Shown here one piece after another: positions 46,026-56,276 of a stretch of DNA of 64,000 nucleotides. Both the position numbers and the translations under genes were made by a program. The notes under the pieces are model-generated. The model saw nothing but the letters and a program-made list of their open reading frames with translations. It ran no database searches and had not been told where the DNA came from. Origin of the DNA: Conexibacter sp. S30A1 (lineage in GTDB: Bacteria; Actinomycetota; Thermoleophilia; Solirubrobacterales; Solirubrobacteraceae); assembly GCF_023330665.1 (NCBI RefSeq), contig NZ_CP097127.1, positions 2,356,001-2,420,000 of the forward strand, written 5' to 3'. Each line of letters opens with the position of its first letter. The stretch's first letter is position 1.

Positions 46026-48278
46026 ATGGCAGCCGCAGCGCCAAGCAGCGACCAACGACTGGCGCTGATCCTCGAGACCCAGCGCGAGATCCTCGGCGCC
46101 GGCGAGGCGCTGCACGCAGCCGCCCAGCTGATCGCGGCGCGGGCCCAGGCGATCACCGCCGCAGACGGCGCGATGGTGAACCTGATCGCCGATGACCAGC
46201 TGCACACCGTGGGCGTCAGCGGCAGCGGCAGCGGCGCACTGGGCTCCCGCCGCCCCATCAACGGCTCGGTGGCGCGCTTTGCAATCTCGGAGCGACGCTC
46301 GATACTCGTGGAGGACTGCCCAAACGATTCGCGCATCGACCAGCAGATGCGTGCGATGGTCGGCGACACCTCCCTGATCTGCGTGCCGCTCCTGCGCGGC
46401 AGCGAAGCACTCGGCACCCTCAACGTGATGCGCTCAGATCCAGCCCGCGCACTCAACCACGACGATCTCGCAACTTTGGAGATGCTCTCAGTCGTGCTCA
46501 CCTCGGCCGTGGCCCGCGCCAGCGAGTCAGAGGCGCGACGTGCACAGGCTGAGGCGGTCAAGCGTTTCAGAACGCTGTTCGACAGCGCCTCGCTCGGGAT
46601 CCTGCGCCTGGACTGCCGCGGTACCACTGTGGACGCCAACCCGGCCATGGAGGCGATCCTCGGACTCAGCCACGACCAGCTGGTTGGGCGACGCTTCGCC
46701 TCACTGGTGGCGCCCGAGGATCGCGGACGACTCGAGGCGATGTTCGCGACATTGACGAGCGAAACCGACAAGCTCCCCGATCTGGAGCTGCGCTGCAGAC
46801 ACAGCTCTGGCGCGACACTGTGGGTGCTTTTGCGCGGCGTGATCGAGGCGGACACGACCTGCGAGAACGGCAGCGTCGTGGCGATGGTCGAGGACATCAG
46901 CGCCCGCAAGCGTACGGAGCTTGAGCTGGAGCGCCAGGCGCAGATCAACCAACACCAGGCTCTGCACGACCAGCTGACCGGGCTGCCGAACAGAACGCTC
47001 TTCAGCGAGCGCATCAGCCAGGCGATCCTGCGCGCGCGCCGGCAGGGGACGAAGCTCGCCGTGGCACTCGTGGACCTCGACCGTTTCAAGGACATCAACG
47101 ACTCCCTCGGCCACAGCGTCGGTGACAGGCTGCTCGTCAAGGTCGGCGAGTTGATGGGGCAGGCGCTGCGCGCCTCCGACACGGTCGCGCGTCTGGGCGG
47201 CGATGAGTTCGGGCTGGTGCTGCCCGAGCTGGCCACGACGGACGCCCTGGTCCCCGTGTTGGACCGTCTGCAGGCTGCGCTCGAGCGACCGATCCAGCTG
47301 GAGGATCTGCCGATCGGGATCGAGGTCTCGATCGGGATCGCGTTCTATCCGGACCATGGAGCCGAGGCCCAAACGCTGATCCAGCGCGCCGACGTGGCCA
47401 TGTACGACGCCAAGCGCAACGGCTTCACGCACGCTGTCTACGACGATGCCGGCCACGCCTACGACGTGATCAACCTCACGCTGGTGGCGGAGCTGCGTCG
47501 GGCGCTGGCCGAGCACGAGCTGGTGCTCCACTATCAGCCCAAGGCGGCACTGGCAAGTGGCGAGGTCACATCCGTGGAGGCGCTGGTGCGCTGGCAGCAC
47601 CCAACACGTGGGCTGGTCTCGCCCGATGCGTTCATCCCGCTTGCCCAGGAGACAAGCCTGATCGGCCCGCTCACGCTGTATGTCATAGAGGAGGCCCTGC
47701 TCCAGATCCGCACCTGGCGGGAGGACGGCATCGAGCTGCGTGTCGCCGTGAACCTCTCCACGCGCAACCTGCTCGACCGAGCTCTACCGACGCAGGTCGC
47801 GGCACTGCTCGAACGCTGCGGTGTCGCCGCCGAGATGCTCGAGCTGGAGGTCACGGAGACCTCGATGCTCGCCAACCCCAGCCGCGCCCGGGCGGTCCTG
47901 AACGAGCTCTCACAGCTGGGCATCAGACTCTCCATCGATGACTTCGGCACCGGCTACTCATCGCTCGCCTACCTGCGGGAGCTGCCCGTCGACGAGATCA
48001 AGATCGACCGCTCGTTCGTCGCGGGCATGGTGAAACAGGCCGGAGACGCGGTGATCGTCCGCTCGACCGTCGACCTGGGGCGCAACCTCGGCCTAGAGGT
48101 GGTCGCCGAAGGCGTCGAGACCGCCGCGCACTGGGACCGGCTGCGCGAGCTGGGCTGCGATACGGCCCAGGGCTACTACCTCAGCCGCCCGATGCCCGGC
48201 CCCGAGATGGGCGACTGGCTGCGGCGATGGCGGGCGCAAGCAACCGACAGCGACGTGCGACAAGCGCCGGCGGCCTGA
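46026..48278 (+). CDS. GAF-PAS-GGDEF-EAL protein (cyclic-di-GMP signalling)
   Basis: This 750-residue cytosolic protein has a GAF domain (about residues 15-170), a PAS domain (about 185-300, LFDSASLGILRLDCRG, ending in EDISARKRTE), GGDEF (about 315-475, with LARLGGDEFGLV-like intact signature and DLDRFKDIND) and EAL (about 490-740). EAL residues EALVRW, NLSTRN, EVTETS, DDFGTGYSS, EIKIDRSFV and AEGVET are present, so both activities may be intact. It is divergent from clpB and convergent with hspR, with 3 bp between stops. The sensed signal is unknown. Confidence 0.9.
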   Translation: MAAAAPSSDQRLALILETQREILGAGEALHAAAQLIAARAQAITAADGAMVNLIADDQLHTVGVSGSGSGALGSRRPINGSVARFAISERRSILVEDCPNDSRIDQQMRAMVGDTSLICVPLLRGSEALGTLNVMRSDPARALNHDDLATLEMLSVVLTSAVARASESEARRAQAEAVKRFRTLFDSASLGILRLDCRGTTVDANPAMEAILGLSHDQLVGRRFASLVAPEDRGRLEAMFATLTSETDKLPDLELRCRHSSGATLWVLLRGVIEADTTCENGSVVAMVEDISARKRTELELERQAQINQHQALHDQLTGLPNRTLFSERISQAILRARRQGTKLAVALVDLDRFKDINDSLGHSVGDRLLVKVGELMGQALRASDTVARLGGDEFGLVLPELATTDALVPVLDRLQAALERPIQLEDLPIGIEVSIGIAFYPDHGAEAQTLIQRADVAMYDAKRNGFTHAVYDDAGHAYDVINLTLVAELRRALAEHELVLHYQPKAALASGEVTSVEALVRWQHPTRGLVSPDAFIPLAQETSLIGPLTLYVIEEALLQIRTWREDGIELRVAVNLSTRNLLDRALPTQVAALLERCGVAAEMLELEVTETSMLANPSRARAVLNELSQLGIRLSIDDFGTGYSSLAYLRELPVDEIKIDRSFVAGMVKQAGDAVIVRSTVDLGRNLGLEVVAEGVETAAHWDRLRELGCDTAQGYYLSRPMPGPEMGDWLRRWRAQATDSDVRQAPAA

Positions 48279-48281
48279 GCT

Positions 48282-48776
48282 TCAAGGGCGGCGGGAGATG
48301 TGCACGAGCGCACCGCCGCGAACGTACGGGACGATCTCGGCGCGCAGCTCGCGGCGTAACGCCTCGAGCCGCTGCACCTCGGCGGTCAGCTCGCTGGCGC
48401 GGCGCTCAAGGGCCGCGACCTTGCGGGACATCAGATCGAGCATCGTCTCGAGCTCGAAGACGCGCTCCACACCGGCGAGGTTGAGGCCGAGCTCGGCGGT
48501 CATCTCCTGGATGCGGCGCAGGCGTTCAACGTCGGCGTGGGAGTACAGGCGCGTACCCTTGGGCGAACGCTTGGGCTCGATCAGGCCACGTGACTCGTAC
48601 ATCCGCAGGGTTTGCGGGTGCATGCCGGCAAGCTCGGCGGCGACCGAGATCATGAACACGCCACGATCGGAGGCAACCTCGATCCGAGCCTGCCCGCGGA
48701 TGCGCACGCCATCGCGCGCCGAGGGTTCCGGGGCCTGCTGCGCACCGGCCTGTGTCCGCGCGCGGTCATCAGCCAT
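48282..48776 (-). CDS. hspR: HspR, MerR-family heat-shock repressor
   Basis: This is a 164-residue repressor. A MerR-type winged helix (about residues 40-110: FMISVAAELAGMHPQTLRMYE, then SRGLIEPKRSPKGTRLY) is followed by a coiled-coil with Glu/Arg heptads (about 110-150). HspR binds HAIR sequences before dnaK and clpB and needs DnaK as co-repressor in streptomycetes. It is the last gene of the dnaK operon, and its ATG shares one base with the dnaJ stop. An N-terminal extension of about 35 residues is longer than usual. Confidence 0.92.
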   Translation of the reverse strand: MADDRARTQAGAQQAPEPSARDGVRIRGQARIEVASDRGVFMISVAAELAGMHPQTLRMYESRGLIEPKRSPKGTRLYSHADVERLRRIQEMTAELGLNLAGVERVFELETMLDLMSRKVAALERRASELTAEVQRLEALRRELRAEIVPYVRGGALVHISRRP

Positions 48777-49930
48777 CAGCGCTCACCCGCCTTCTCACGC
48801 GGCCTGCCATCGGGAAACAGTGCCGCCCGCGGATCGCCGTCGATCACCTGCGACAGGCGCTCAACGGCCTCGCTCTGCTCGCGCGAGAGGCTGGCGGGCA
48901 CATCGATCACGAAGCGGTAGCGGAGGTCACCCCGGCCCTTGCCGCTGAGATGTGGCGGACCCTCACCGCGCAGCCGCTGGACCGTGCCGTGCTTGGTGCC
49001 GGGCGCCACGCGCAGGCGCTTTGAGCCGCTCAGGGTCGGCACCTCGATCACAGCGCCGCGGATCGCCTCGGGGATGCTCAGCGGCACCTCCACCTCGAGG
49101 TTGTCGCCATGGCGCTTGAAGATCGGCGACTCGGCCACGCGCGTGATCACGTACAGGTCTCCGGGGGGCACGCCCCGCACGCCCGCCTCACCCTTGCCGG
49201 CAACCTTGATACGGCTGCCGTCGCGCACGCCGGCGGGGATGTTGACCCGCAGACGCCGGACGCTGTGCTGCGCGCCCGTACCCTCACAGGTGGGGCATGG
49301 GTGCTCGATCACCGTGCCCGAGCCATGGCAGTTGGGGCAGGGCTGGTTGATCGAGAAGATCCCCTGGCTCTGTGGCTGCACACCGCGCCCGTTGCAGACC
49401 GGGCAGACCTTTGGGCTCGTGCCGGGCCGTGCCCCCGAGCCGTTGCAGGTCGGGCAGGGCTTCGAGGTCGGGACCGAGATCGACACCTGCGCACCGTGCA
49501 TGGCCTGGTCGAAGCTGAGCCGCACCTCGGTCTCAAGGTCGCGGCCGCGCGCCTGCGGCGGGCGCTGCCCGCTGCGCTGGCGGGCGGACCCGGCGGCCGT
49601 GCCGCCACCGCCGCCGAACAGGTTCGAGAGGATGTCGCCAAAGCCACCGCCGGCGTTGAAGTTTGAGGCGAACGCCGACGGGTCAAAGCCACCGTTGGCT
49701 CCGATCCCCGCGAACATGCCGCCACGGTCGTAGGCCTTGCGCTTCTCCGGGTCAGAGAGCACGTCGTGTGCCTGTGAGATCTCCTTGAAGCGCTCCTCCG
49801 CCTGCTTGTCGCCGGAGTTGCGGTCGGGGTGATAGCGGCGCGCGAGCTTACGGTAGGCCTTCTTGATCTCCTCGTCGGTCGCGTTCTTGCCGACGCCTAG
49901 AACCTTGTAGTAGTCGGGACGCTCGGGCAT
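48776..49930 (-). CDS. dnaJ: DnaJ co-chaperone (class I)
   Basis: This 384-residue Hsp40 has an N-terminal J-domain with the HPD loop ([11 protein letters not shown]), a Gly/Phe-rich linker (about 75-120), and four CxxCxGxG zinc-finger repeats ([32 protein letters not shown]). C-terminal substrate-binding domains follow. It stimulates DnaK ATP hydrolysis. It is encoded between grpE and hspR, with 15 bp after grpE. Confidence 0.95.
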   Translation of the reverse strand: MPERPDYYKVLGVGKNATDEEIKKAYRKLARRYHPDRNSGDKQAEERFKEISQAHDVLSDPEKRKAYDRGGMFAGIGANGGFDPSAFASNFNAGGGFGDILSNLFGGGGGTAAGSARQRSGQRPPQARGRDLETEVRLSFDQAMHGAQVSISVPTSKPCPTCNGSGARPGTSPKVCPVCNGRGVQPQSQGIFSINQPCPNCHGSGTVIEHPCPTCEGTGAQHSVRRLRVNIPAGVRDGSRIKVAGKGEAGVRGVPPGDLYVITRVAESPIFKRHGDNLEVEVPLSIPEAIRGAVIEVPTLSGSKRLRVAPGTKHGTVQRLRGEGPPHLSGKGRGDLRYRFVIDVPASLSREQSEAVERLSQVIDGDPRAALFPDGRPREKAGER

Positions 49931-49945
49931 CGCGCCTTCCCCCGC

Positions 49946-50623
49946 TCAGGCCGCCACGAGCACGCGCGCCGGGCGCAGCACGCTGTCGCCCAGGCGGAAG
50001 CCCTGCTGGAACACCTCGGCCACGAGCCCCGACTCCAGACCATCCACCGGCTGCTGGGCAACGGCCTCGTGCAGCTGCGGGTCGAACTGCTCGCCGTCGG
50101 GCGAGAACGGCTCAACGCCGACACGCGCCAGCGCCGCCAGCAGATCCGTGTGCACCAGGCGGATACCGACCGCCAGCTGCGAGTCGTCATCAACCGCGGC
50201 TGCCTTCAGCGCCCGGTCGAGGTTGTCGATCGCCGGCAGCAGCTCCTTGACGAGCTTGGCCACCCCACGTTCCTGGGCGGCGGCCGCCTCACGGGCGGCG
50301 CGCTTGCGGTAGTTCTCAAAGTCAGCCTGGGTACGCTGGGCGAGCGCCAGATACTCATCGGCCCGCTGCGCCTTGGCGGTCAACTCGTCGAGCCCGAGCT
50401 CGGGCTCAGGCTCGGACTCCAGCCCGGGCTGCTCCGCGGCTGCGTGATCTGCTGCCAGTGTCTGGGCATCAGCCACGGGCGGCAACGCCTCGCCGTCCGT
50501 GGAGGGTGCGGCGTCAGCCTGCTCGGAGGCGGCGCCAGCGGGCGCCGCCTCCTCCATCTCGTCCTGATCCAGGCTCGCGTCGGTCAGCTCGACGGCTTCC
50601 TCTGAACGCTCCTGTGCCGTCAT
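49946..50623 (-). CDS. grpE: GrpE nucleotide exchange factor
   Basis: This is a 225-residue protein. A long acidic N-terminal region (about 1-75, Glu/Ala/Asp-rich) precedes the coiled-coil and the GrpE core (DFENYRKRAAREA, LLPAIDNLDRAL, GVEPFSPDGEQFDPQLHEAV, VLRPARVLVA). It releases ADP from DnaK. The start lies 2 bp after the dnaK stop, consistent with one transcript dnaK-grpE-dnaJ-hspR. Confidence 0.94.
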   Translation of the reverse strand: MTAQERSEEAVELTDASLDQDEMEEAAPAGAASEQADAAPSTDGEALPPVADAQTLAADHAAAEQPGLESEPEPELGLDELTAKAQRADEYLALAQRTQADFENYRKRAAREAAAAQERGVAKLVKELLPAIDNLDRALKAAAVDDDSQLAVGIRLVHTDLLAALARVGVEPFSPDGEQFDPQLHEAVAQQPVDGLESGLVAEVFQQGFRLGDSVLRPARVLVAA

Positions 50624-50625
50624 CG

Positions 50626-52551
50626 CTAGCGGCCCTCGTCAACCACTTCGGCGTCGACGACATCCTCGTCCTCGGCGCCGCTCGAGCCGTTGCTTGAGCT
50701 GGCGTCACCGTCAAAGTCAGGTGCGCCACCGGCGCTCGCAGCCTGCTCCTGCGCACGCTGATACATGGCCTCCGAGACCTTGTGGAAGGAGGCGTTCAGC
50801 GCGTCGCGGCGGTTGCGGATCTCGGCCGCATCCTCGCCGGTGAGCGCGTCGCGGACCGCCTTGATCCCAGCCTCGATCTCGCTGCGCGAGGCGTCGTCCA
50901 CCTGGTCGCCCAGGTCCTTGAGCTGCCGCTCGGCCTGGTAGGCGGCGTGCTCGGCCTCGTTGCGGGCTTCGGCCAGCTCGCGCTGGCGACGGTCGTCGTC
51001 GGCGTGAGACTCGGCGTCATGCACCATCCGCTTGATCTCGTCATCCGACAACCCGGAACCGGAGCGGATCTCGATCTTCTGCTCCTTGCCGGTGCCAAGA
51101 TCCTTGGCCGACACGTTGAGGATGCCGTTGGCATCGATGTCAAAGGCGACCTCGATCTGCGGCACGCCACGCGGCGCCGGCGGGATCCCGGTGAGCTGGA
51201 ACTTGCCGAGTGACTTGTTGTAGTGAGCCATCTCGCGCTCGCCCTGCAGCACGTGGATCTCCACGCTCGGCTGGTTGTCCTCAGCGGTTGAGAAGACCTC
51301 TGACTTGCGCGTCGGGATCGTCGTGTTGCGCTCAATCAGCTTGGTCATCACGCCGCCCTTGGTCTCGATCCCGAGCGTCAGCGGCGTGACGTCCAGAAGC
51401 AGCACGTCCTTGACCTCGCCGGCCAGCACGCCAGCCTGGATCGCGGCGCCAACGGCAACGACCTCGTCAGGGTTCACACCGCGGTGAGGTTCCTTGCCGG
51501 TGAGCTCCTTGACCTTCTCCTGCACAGCCGGCATGCGAGTCATGCCGCCGACCATGACAACGTGGTCGATCTTGCCGGCGCCCTTCTCCTTGGCGTCGTC
51601 GAGCGCCTGGCGCACAGGTGCCACGGTGCGCTCGACCAGAGCGGCGGTCAGCTCGTTTAGCTTGGCACGCGTCAGGCGCATGTCCAGATGCTTGGGGCCG
51701 CTTGAGTCGGCGGTGATGAACGGCAGGTTGATCTGCGACTCCTGCGTGGTCGAGAGCTCGATCTTGGCGCGCTCCGCCGCCTCGTAGAGGCGCTGCAGGG
51801 CCATCGGGTCGGCGGACAGGTCCAGTCCCTGTGACCGCTTGAACTCCGCGACCAGCCAGTCCACGATCGCCTTGTCGAAGTTGTCGCCACCCAGGTGGTT
51901 GTCACCGGCGGTGGACTTCACCTCAAAGACGCCGTCGCCGATCTCGAGCACGGACACATCGAAGGTGCCGCCGCCCAGATCGAAGACGAGGATCGTCTGA
52001 TCCGATTCCTTGTCCAGGCCATAGGCGAGCGAGGCCGCGGTGGGCTCGTTGATGATGCGCTTGACCTCGAGGCCGGCGATCGTGCCGGCGTCCTTGGTCG
52101 CCTGACGCTGGTCGTCGTTGAAGTAGGCGGGGACCGTGATCACGGCGCTGTCGACGGTCTCGCCGAGATAGGCCTCGGCGTCGGCCTTGAGCTTGGCGAG
52201 GATCATCGCGCTGATCTCCGGCGGCGAGTACTGCTTGCCCTCGACGTCCACGCGCACGTCACCGCCGGGCCCAGAGGTGACCTTGTAGGGGACGATCGCC
52301 TCCTCGTCGTGCACCTCGGCCTCCTTGCGGCCCATGAAGCGCTTGATCGAGAAGATCGTGTTCTGCGGGTTGGTGACGGCCTGGCGCTTGGCGACTGTGC
52401 CGACCAGACGCTCGCCGCCCTGTGTGAAAGCGACCACGGACGGGGTGGTGCGACCGCCCTCGGCGTTCTCGATCACCGTGGGGTCGCCACCCTCAAGCAC
52501 TGCCATGCAGCTGTTGGTAGTGCCGAGGTCGATACCGATTGTCTTGCCCAT
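50626..52551 (-). CDS. dnaK: DnaK (Hsp70) chaperone
   Basis: This 641-residue Hsp70 has the ATPase signature [14 protein letters not shown] at the N-terminus, [12 protein letters not shown], and [12 protein letters not shown] linker [17 protein letters not shown] and substrate domain follow, with the usual Gly/Ser-rich acidic tail. It is the first gene of the operon. A degenerate HAIR-like site lies at 52584-52606 upstream. Confidence 0.97.
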   Translation of the reverse strand: MGKTIGIDLGTTNSCMAVLEGGDPTVIENAEGGRTTPSVVAFTQGGERLVGTVAKRQAVTNPQNTIFSIKRFMGRKEAEVHDEEAIVPYKVTSGPGGDVRVDVEGKQYSPPEISAMILAKLKADAEAYLGETVDSAVITVPAYFNDDQRQATKDAGTIAGLEVKRIINEPTAASLAYGLDKESDQTILVFDLGGGTFDVSVLEIGDGVFEVKSTAGDNHLGGDNFDKAIVDWLVAEFKRSQGLDLSADPMALQRLYEAAERAKIELSTTQESQINLPFITADSSGPKHLDMRLTRAKLNELTAALVERTVAPVRQALDDAKEKGAGKIDHVVMVGGMTRMPAVQEKVKELTGKEPHRGVNPDEVVAVGAAIQAGVLAGEVKDVLLLDVTPLTLGIETKGGVMTKLIERNTTIPTRKSEVFSTAEDNQPSVEIHVLQGEREMAHYNKSLGKFQLTGIPPAPRGVPQIEVAFDIDANGILNVSAKDLGTGKEQKIEIRSGSGLSDDEIKRMVHDAESHADDDRRQRELAEARNEAEHAAYQAERQLKDLGDQVDDASRSEIEAGIKAVRDALTGEDAAEIRNRRDALNASFHKVSEAMYQRAQEQAASAGGAPDFDGDASSSNGSSGAEDEDVVDAEVVDEGR

Positions 52552-52583
52552 CGCGTTCGTTCTGCTCCTGTTAGCTCACAAAA

Positions 52584-52606
52584 ATCTAAGCCAGAACATA
52601 GCAGAT
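52584..52606 (-). promoter_or_regulatory. Degenerate HAIR-like site upstream of dnaK
   Basis: This 23-bp segment has the same length as the clpB operator and shares its left arm ATCTAAG and the last four bases AGAT, while the right arm is otherwise mutated. It lies 33-55 bases before the dnaK ATG. An HspR site at this place is expected in actinobacteria, but the match is partial, so weaker binding or a second mode of control is possible. Confidence 0.5.
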
Positions 52607-52665
52607 CTACGAAGGCGTCGGGTCACCGTCGCGGTTCGCGGCCACACACCGGAGCGCCGCGTGGG

Positions 52666-54798
52666 CTAGGTGCCGCGGCCGCGGCGCGCCAGCTCACCCG
52701 GCCACCACAGCCAGGAGCCGACGTCGATCGCGAGCGCCGGCACCAAAGCTGAACGGACCAGCACGGTGTCCACGAGCACCCCGAAGGCGACCAGGAAGCC
52801 GACCTCCGTGAGCGCGATCAGCGGCAGCACGCCGAGCACCGCAAAGGTGGCCGCAAGCACGACACCGGCCGAGGTGATCACGCCGCCGGTGACCGCCAGG
52901 CCACGGGTCACGGCCGCGGTCGTGCCGGCCCGCGCCTCCTCCTTGACGCGCGCCATCAGAAAGACGTTGTAATCCACCCCCAGGGCGACCAGGAAGACGA
53001 AACCGAGGATCGGCACCGTCGGGTCAAATCCCGGGAAGGCGAAGATGTAGCGGAAGACCAGCGCCGAGACCCCGAGCGATCCCGCGTAGGAGAGCAGCAC
53101 CGTGGCGACCAGCAAAAGCGGTGCCACCAGCGAGGAGAGCAGCACTCCCAGCATCACCATCACCACAGCCAGGATCACGGGCAGCAACAGCTCGCGATCA
53201 TGGCTGGCGGCCGCGGCCAGGTCGACGTTGGTCGCGGTCTCGCCGCCCACCAACGCCCGCTGGCCGACGGCGTGCACGAGCCTGCGGCGCAGCGCAACCA
53301 CGGTGCGCTGAGCCGCAACCGATGTGGGCGCGGCCGCGAGCGTGGCGTCTATGAGGCGCGCCCCCGTGCCAACCGCGACGGGCTTGGAGACGAATTTCAC
53401 GCCGGGCGTCGCGCTTGCCGCCGCCGCTGCGGCGGCGCCAGCCGCAGGCCGCACCAGGATCTCCGCTGGCGCTGCCGTACCCGCGGCGAAGTTGGCGGCC
53501 AGGATCTGCTGAGCGGCGACCGAACCGACGCGGCCACGGAACCCGTTCTGCTGGCTCACACCACCGCGGTAGGCGATGAGGCCAAGCGCGCCGACGGCCA
53601 GCACAGCCGTCACCACAACCCAGATCGCGCGCCGGTGGCCCGGGATCGAGCCGGCGATCCTCTCCCACAGTCCGCCGCCCGCCGCGTACTCTGCACTGGG
53701 CCGCGGTATGAAGGGCCAGAACACGCGCCGTCCCAGCGCCAGCAGCAGCGCCGGCAGCACCACCAGCTGCGCCATCAGTGCGCAGAGGATGCCGCCGGCG
53801 CACGCCGGACCGAGCGCGGCGATGTCGTTGAGCCGCGCCAAGAGCAGGCAGATCAGCGCGAGCACGACGGTCAGCCCGGAGGCGAGGATCGCCGGCGCGC
53901 TGCGGCGCAGCGCCACCGCCATGGCATCGCTCGTGCGCTCGTGGCGACGCAGCTCCTCTCGGTAGCGGGCAAGCAACAAAAGCGCGTAGTCGGTGCCGGC
54001 GCCAAAGACCAGCACCGTGAGGATGCCGACCGTCATGCCGTTGATCACGAAACCGGCCTTGGCCAGCAGATAGGCGACGCCCTGAGACCACCCGGCGGCA
54101 AACAGGACCGAGACCAGCGGCACCAGCCAGAGCACGGGGCTTCGGTAGACCAAGAGCAGGATCAGCGCGACCACCGCGACGGTCACGCCCAGCAGCTTGC
54201 CGTCGATGCCCGAGAAGGCGTTCAGCGCGTCCGCCGCGGCGCCGGCCGGTCCGCCGACGGCGACGCGCAGCCCGCGGGCGGCCGTGGCGCTGGTCGCGGG
54301 GGTCGCAAAGCGCTCGAGCAGCCTGCGCATCGCCAGCACGTCGTTGGCGCTCGTGGCAGCCGAGGCGTGCGCCGCTACCGGCACCACAAAGTAAGCCGCC
54401 CGCCGATCTTGGGAGACCACCACCGGGCCCGGGCTCCCGACGCCCGCAAGCCCCCGCGCCGCGAGCGCGCGGCGCGCGGCCGCGACCGTCCCGAGCGCCG
54501 CGGCGCCAAGACGCCCCGGCGCCGCGAAGACCACCACGGCGGGGCTGCCCGATTCCCGTGAGTGCGCAAGGAGGTAGGTGGTCACGACGGTGGAGGCCGC
54601 GTGCGCGGGCAGGAAACTGGTGGGCGAGTTGTCCTCCAGCGGCGCCAGCTTGCCGGCCAGCGGGCCGGCCACGCCGACGAGCGCGACAGCCAGCACAAGC
54701 ACGAGCCACCGGGACCGCCGGCCGATGATCACGGATACGAGCGTGGCGCCCAGCGAGCGCGCCGCCTCCAAGGGGTATCGTCTAGTACGGTCAGTCAC
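52666..54798 (-). CDS. MmpL-family (RND) transporter
   Basis: This is a 710-residue membrane protein. One helix at the N-terminus, a large extracytoplasmic loop (about 55-195), a cluster of helices, a second loop and a final helix cluster give the duplicated MmpL layout. MMPL signatures include GAGTDYALLLLARYREELRR and the repeat VALGVDYNVFLMARVKEEAR, both carrying the proton-relay Asp-Tyr pair. Substrate may be a lipid or a hydrophobic drug. It is divergent from a TetR gene with only 12 bp between the chosen starts; the start is a GTG. Confidence 0.88.
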   Translation of the reverse strand: MTDRTRRYPLEAARSLGATLVSVIIGRRSRWLVLVLAVALVGVAGPLAGKLAPLEDNSPTSFLPAHAASTVVTTYLLAHSRESGSPAVVVFAAPGRLGAAALGTVAAARRALAARGLAGVGSPGPVVVSQDRRAAYFVVPVAAHASAATSANDVLAMRRLLERFATPATSATAARGLRVAVGGPAGAAADALNAFSGIDGKLLGVTVAVVALILLLVYRSPVLWLVPLVSVLFAAGWSQGVAYLLAKAGFVINGMTVGILTVLVFGAGTDYALLLLARYREELRRHERTSDAMAVALRRSAPAILASGLTVVLALICLLLARLNDIAALGPACAGGILCALMAQLVVLPALLLALGRRVFWPFIPRPSAEYAAGGGLWERIAGSIPGHRRAIWVVVTAVLAVGALGLIAYRGGVSQQNGFRGRVGSVAAQQILAANFAAGTAAPAEILVRPAAGAAAAAAASATPGVKFVSKPVAVGTGARLIDATLAAAPTSVAAQRTVVALRRRLVHAVGQRALVGGETATNVDLAAAASHDRELLLPVILAVVMVMLGVLLSSLVAPLLLVATVLLSYAGSLGVSALVFRYIFAFPGFDPTVPILGFVFLVALGVDYNVFLMARVKEEARAGTTAAVTRGLAVTGGVITSAGVVLAATFAVLGVLPLIALTEVGFLVAFGVLVDTVLVRSALVPALAIDVGSWLWWPGELARRGRGT

Positions 54799-54810
54799 AG
54801 TCCCAACACT

Positions 54811-55449
54811 ATGTCAGAGTCTGAACACCTTGTAAAGGGCCTTGCCGCGAGCCGCTGGGCCGACACGCTCGACGAGCACCGCGCCGCCCAGCGCGACCAC
54901 ATCCTCACGGTGGCCTTCGAGCTGCTGCGCGAGCGCGGGATGACGACGATGAGCATGTCCGCGGTGGCCGCGCGTGCGGGCATCTCGAGGGCGACCCTCT
55001 ACCACTACTTCCCTGACATGGACGCGTTGCTCAGCGCCTGGATCGGGCGGGAGATCGGCGCCTCCGTCGCCGAGCTGGTGCGCAGCGCCCGCGCAATCCC
55101 TGACCCGCTGGCGCGCATCGAAGAGCTCGTGAGCGCCCAGACAACGCTCTTTGCAAGCAGCGATCACCGCCTTTCGGTCGACCACCTGGAGTCCGAGGCG
55201 GGCTCACCCGCGGTGCGCCGCGAAGTGGCCGCCCAGATGGCGCCGCTGCGCGAACTGCTGGCCGACACGCTGAGGCAGGCCGACACCGACGGGCTGCTGC
55301 GCGCGGAGCTCGAGCCGACGCTGGCGGCCGACCTCCTGCTCGGGATGCTGGGCGCGGCGCGGCGCCACATCGTGGCCGGCAACGTGGCGGCGCCGAGCGC
55401 CGCCGCCACGATCACCGGGCTAGTGCGACGCGGGTGGTTTGGCGCGTGA
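54811..55449 (+). CDS. TetR-family repressor
   Basis: This 212-residue regulator has an N-terminal TetR helix-turn-helix (about residues 27-75: LTVAFELLRERGMTTMSMSA, then ARAGISRATLYHYFPDMDAL) and an all-helical ligand domain. Its place beside the divergent MmpL transporter predicts that it represses that exporter and itself. The ATG at 54811 is chosen because the open frame upstream lies over the mmpL gene. Its stop overlaps the GTG of the HAD gene (GTGA). Confidence 0.88.
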   Translation: MSESEHLVKGLAASRWADTLDEHRAAQRDHILTVAFELLRERGMTTMSMSAVAARAGISRATLYHYFPDMDALLSAWIGREIGASVAELVRSARAIPDPLARIEELVSAQTTLFASSDHRLSVDHLESEAGSPAVRREVAAQMAPLRELLADTLRQADTDGLLRAELEPTLAADLLLGMLGAARRHIVAGNVAAPSAAATITGLVRRGWFGA

Positions 55450-56141
55450 TCGACCCCGGCACTGAGCCCGCTGGGTCCGCGACCGACCTTGCGCATCCTG
55501 ACGCGGTCCTGTTCGACCTCGACGGGACGCTGATCGACTCGCGCGCGGCGTTCGTGCACGCCATGAACCACGCCCTTGAGGCCGTTGGCCTGTCGCCGCG
55601 TACGGCGGCGGAGCTGCACGGCTATCTGGGGCCGCCGATCCACGAGACCCTGACCGAGCACATGCGCGTGCCAGACGAGCTGGTCGAGGCGATCGTCGCC
55701 GGCTACCGCGAGCACTACGCCGCCCACGGTGCCGCCGAGACGACCGTCTACCCCGGAATCGCCGAGCTTCTCAAGCGGCTGCATGGGCGCACGCGCCTCG
55801 CGGTTGCGACCTCCAAGCCTGAACCGACCGCAGCACAGATGCTGCACGAGCTCGGCCTGGATGCGTTCTTCGAAACGATCTGCGGCCCCCGGCTCGAAGC
55901 CACAAGCGAACCAAAGGCCGCCACCGTCGGCCGGACGCTCAAGACACTCACGCAGCGGGCCGCGGTCAGGCGCGCCGTGATGGTCGGCGACCGTCTCTAC
56001 GACGTGATCGGCGCGCGTGAGCACGGCCTGCCGACGATCGGCGTGCTGTGGGGCGTCGGCAGCGAAGCCGAGCTGCGCGCCGCCGGCGCCGCAGCGCTGG
56101 TGGCCTCGCCGGGAGCGCTCCCGGCGCTGCTCGGCCTGTAG
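55446..56141 (+). CDS. HAD-superfamily hydrolase, phosphoglycolate-phosphatase-like
   Basis: This 231-residue HAD phosphatase has motif I LFDLDGTLIDS, motif II region VATSKP, the Lys of motif III in SEPKAATV, and motif IV VGDRLYDVIGAREHG. The helical cap makes it a subclass I member like Gph, so it likely removes phosphate from a small phosphometabolite. The start GTG at 55446 overlaps the TetR stop. Substrate is not determinable. Confidence 0.86.
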   Translation: MIDPGTEPAGSATDLAHPDAVLFDLDGTLIDSRAAFVHAMNHALEAVGLSPRTAAELHGYLGPPIHETLTEHMRVPDELVEAIVAGYREHYAAHGAAETTVYPGIAELLKRLHGRTRLAVATSKPEPTAAQMLHELGLDAFFETICGPRLEATSEPKAATVGRTLKTLTQRAAVRRAVMVGDRLYDVIGAREHGLPTIGVLWGVGSEAELRAAGAAALVASPGALPALLGL

Positions 56142-56159
56142 CGGTGCGGCCGAGCGAAC

Positions 56160-56210
56160 GCTGGGGGCGGACACAGCGACCGGGGCCTTGGTCACGTGTC
56201 CGCCCCCAGC
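56160..56210. terminator. Strong hairpin between HAD and fasciclin genes
   Basis: A perfect 15-bp stem, left arm GCTGGGGGCGGACAC (56160-56174) and right arm at 56196-56210, with further pairing outside (AGCGA/TCGCT). A second, weaker inverted pair (GAGTCTC at 56220-56226, GAGACTC at 56248-56254) follows. The position between convergent genes fits transcription termination on both strands. Confidence 0.75.
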
Positions 56211-56276
56211 TCGCTGATCGAGTCTCGGTTTTGGCTGGGGGTCCGCGGAGACTCGGATCAGATCCCGTTCACTTGA

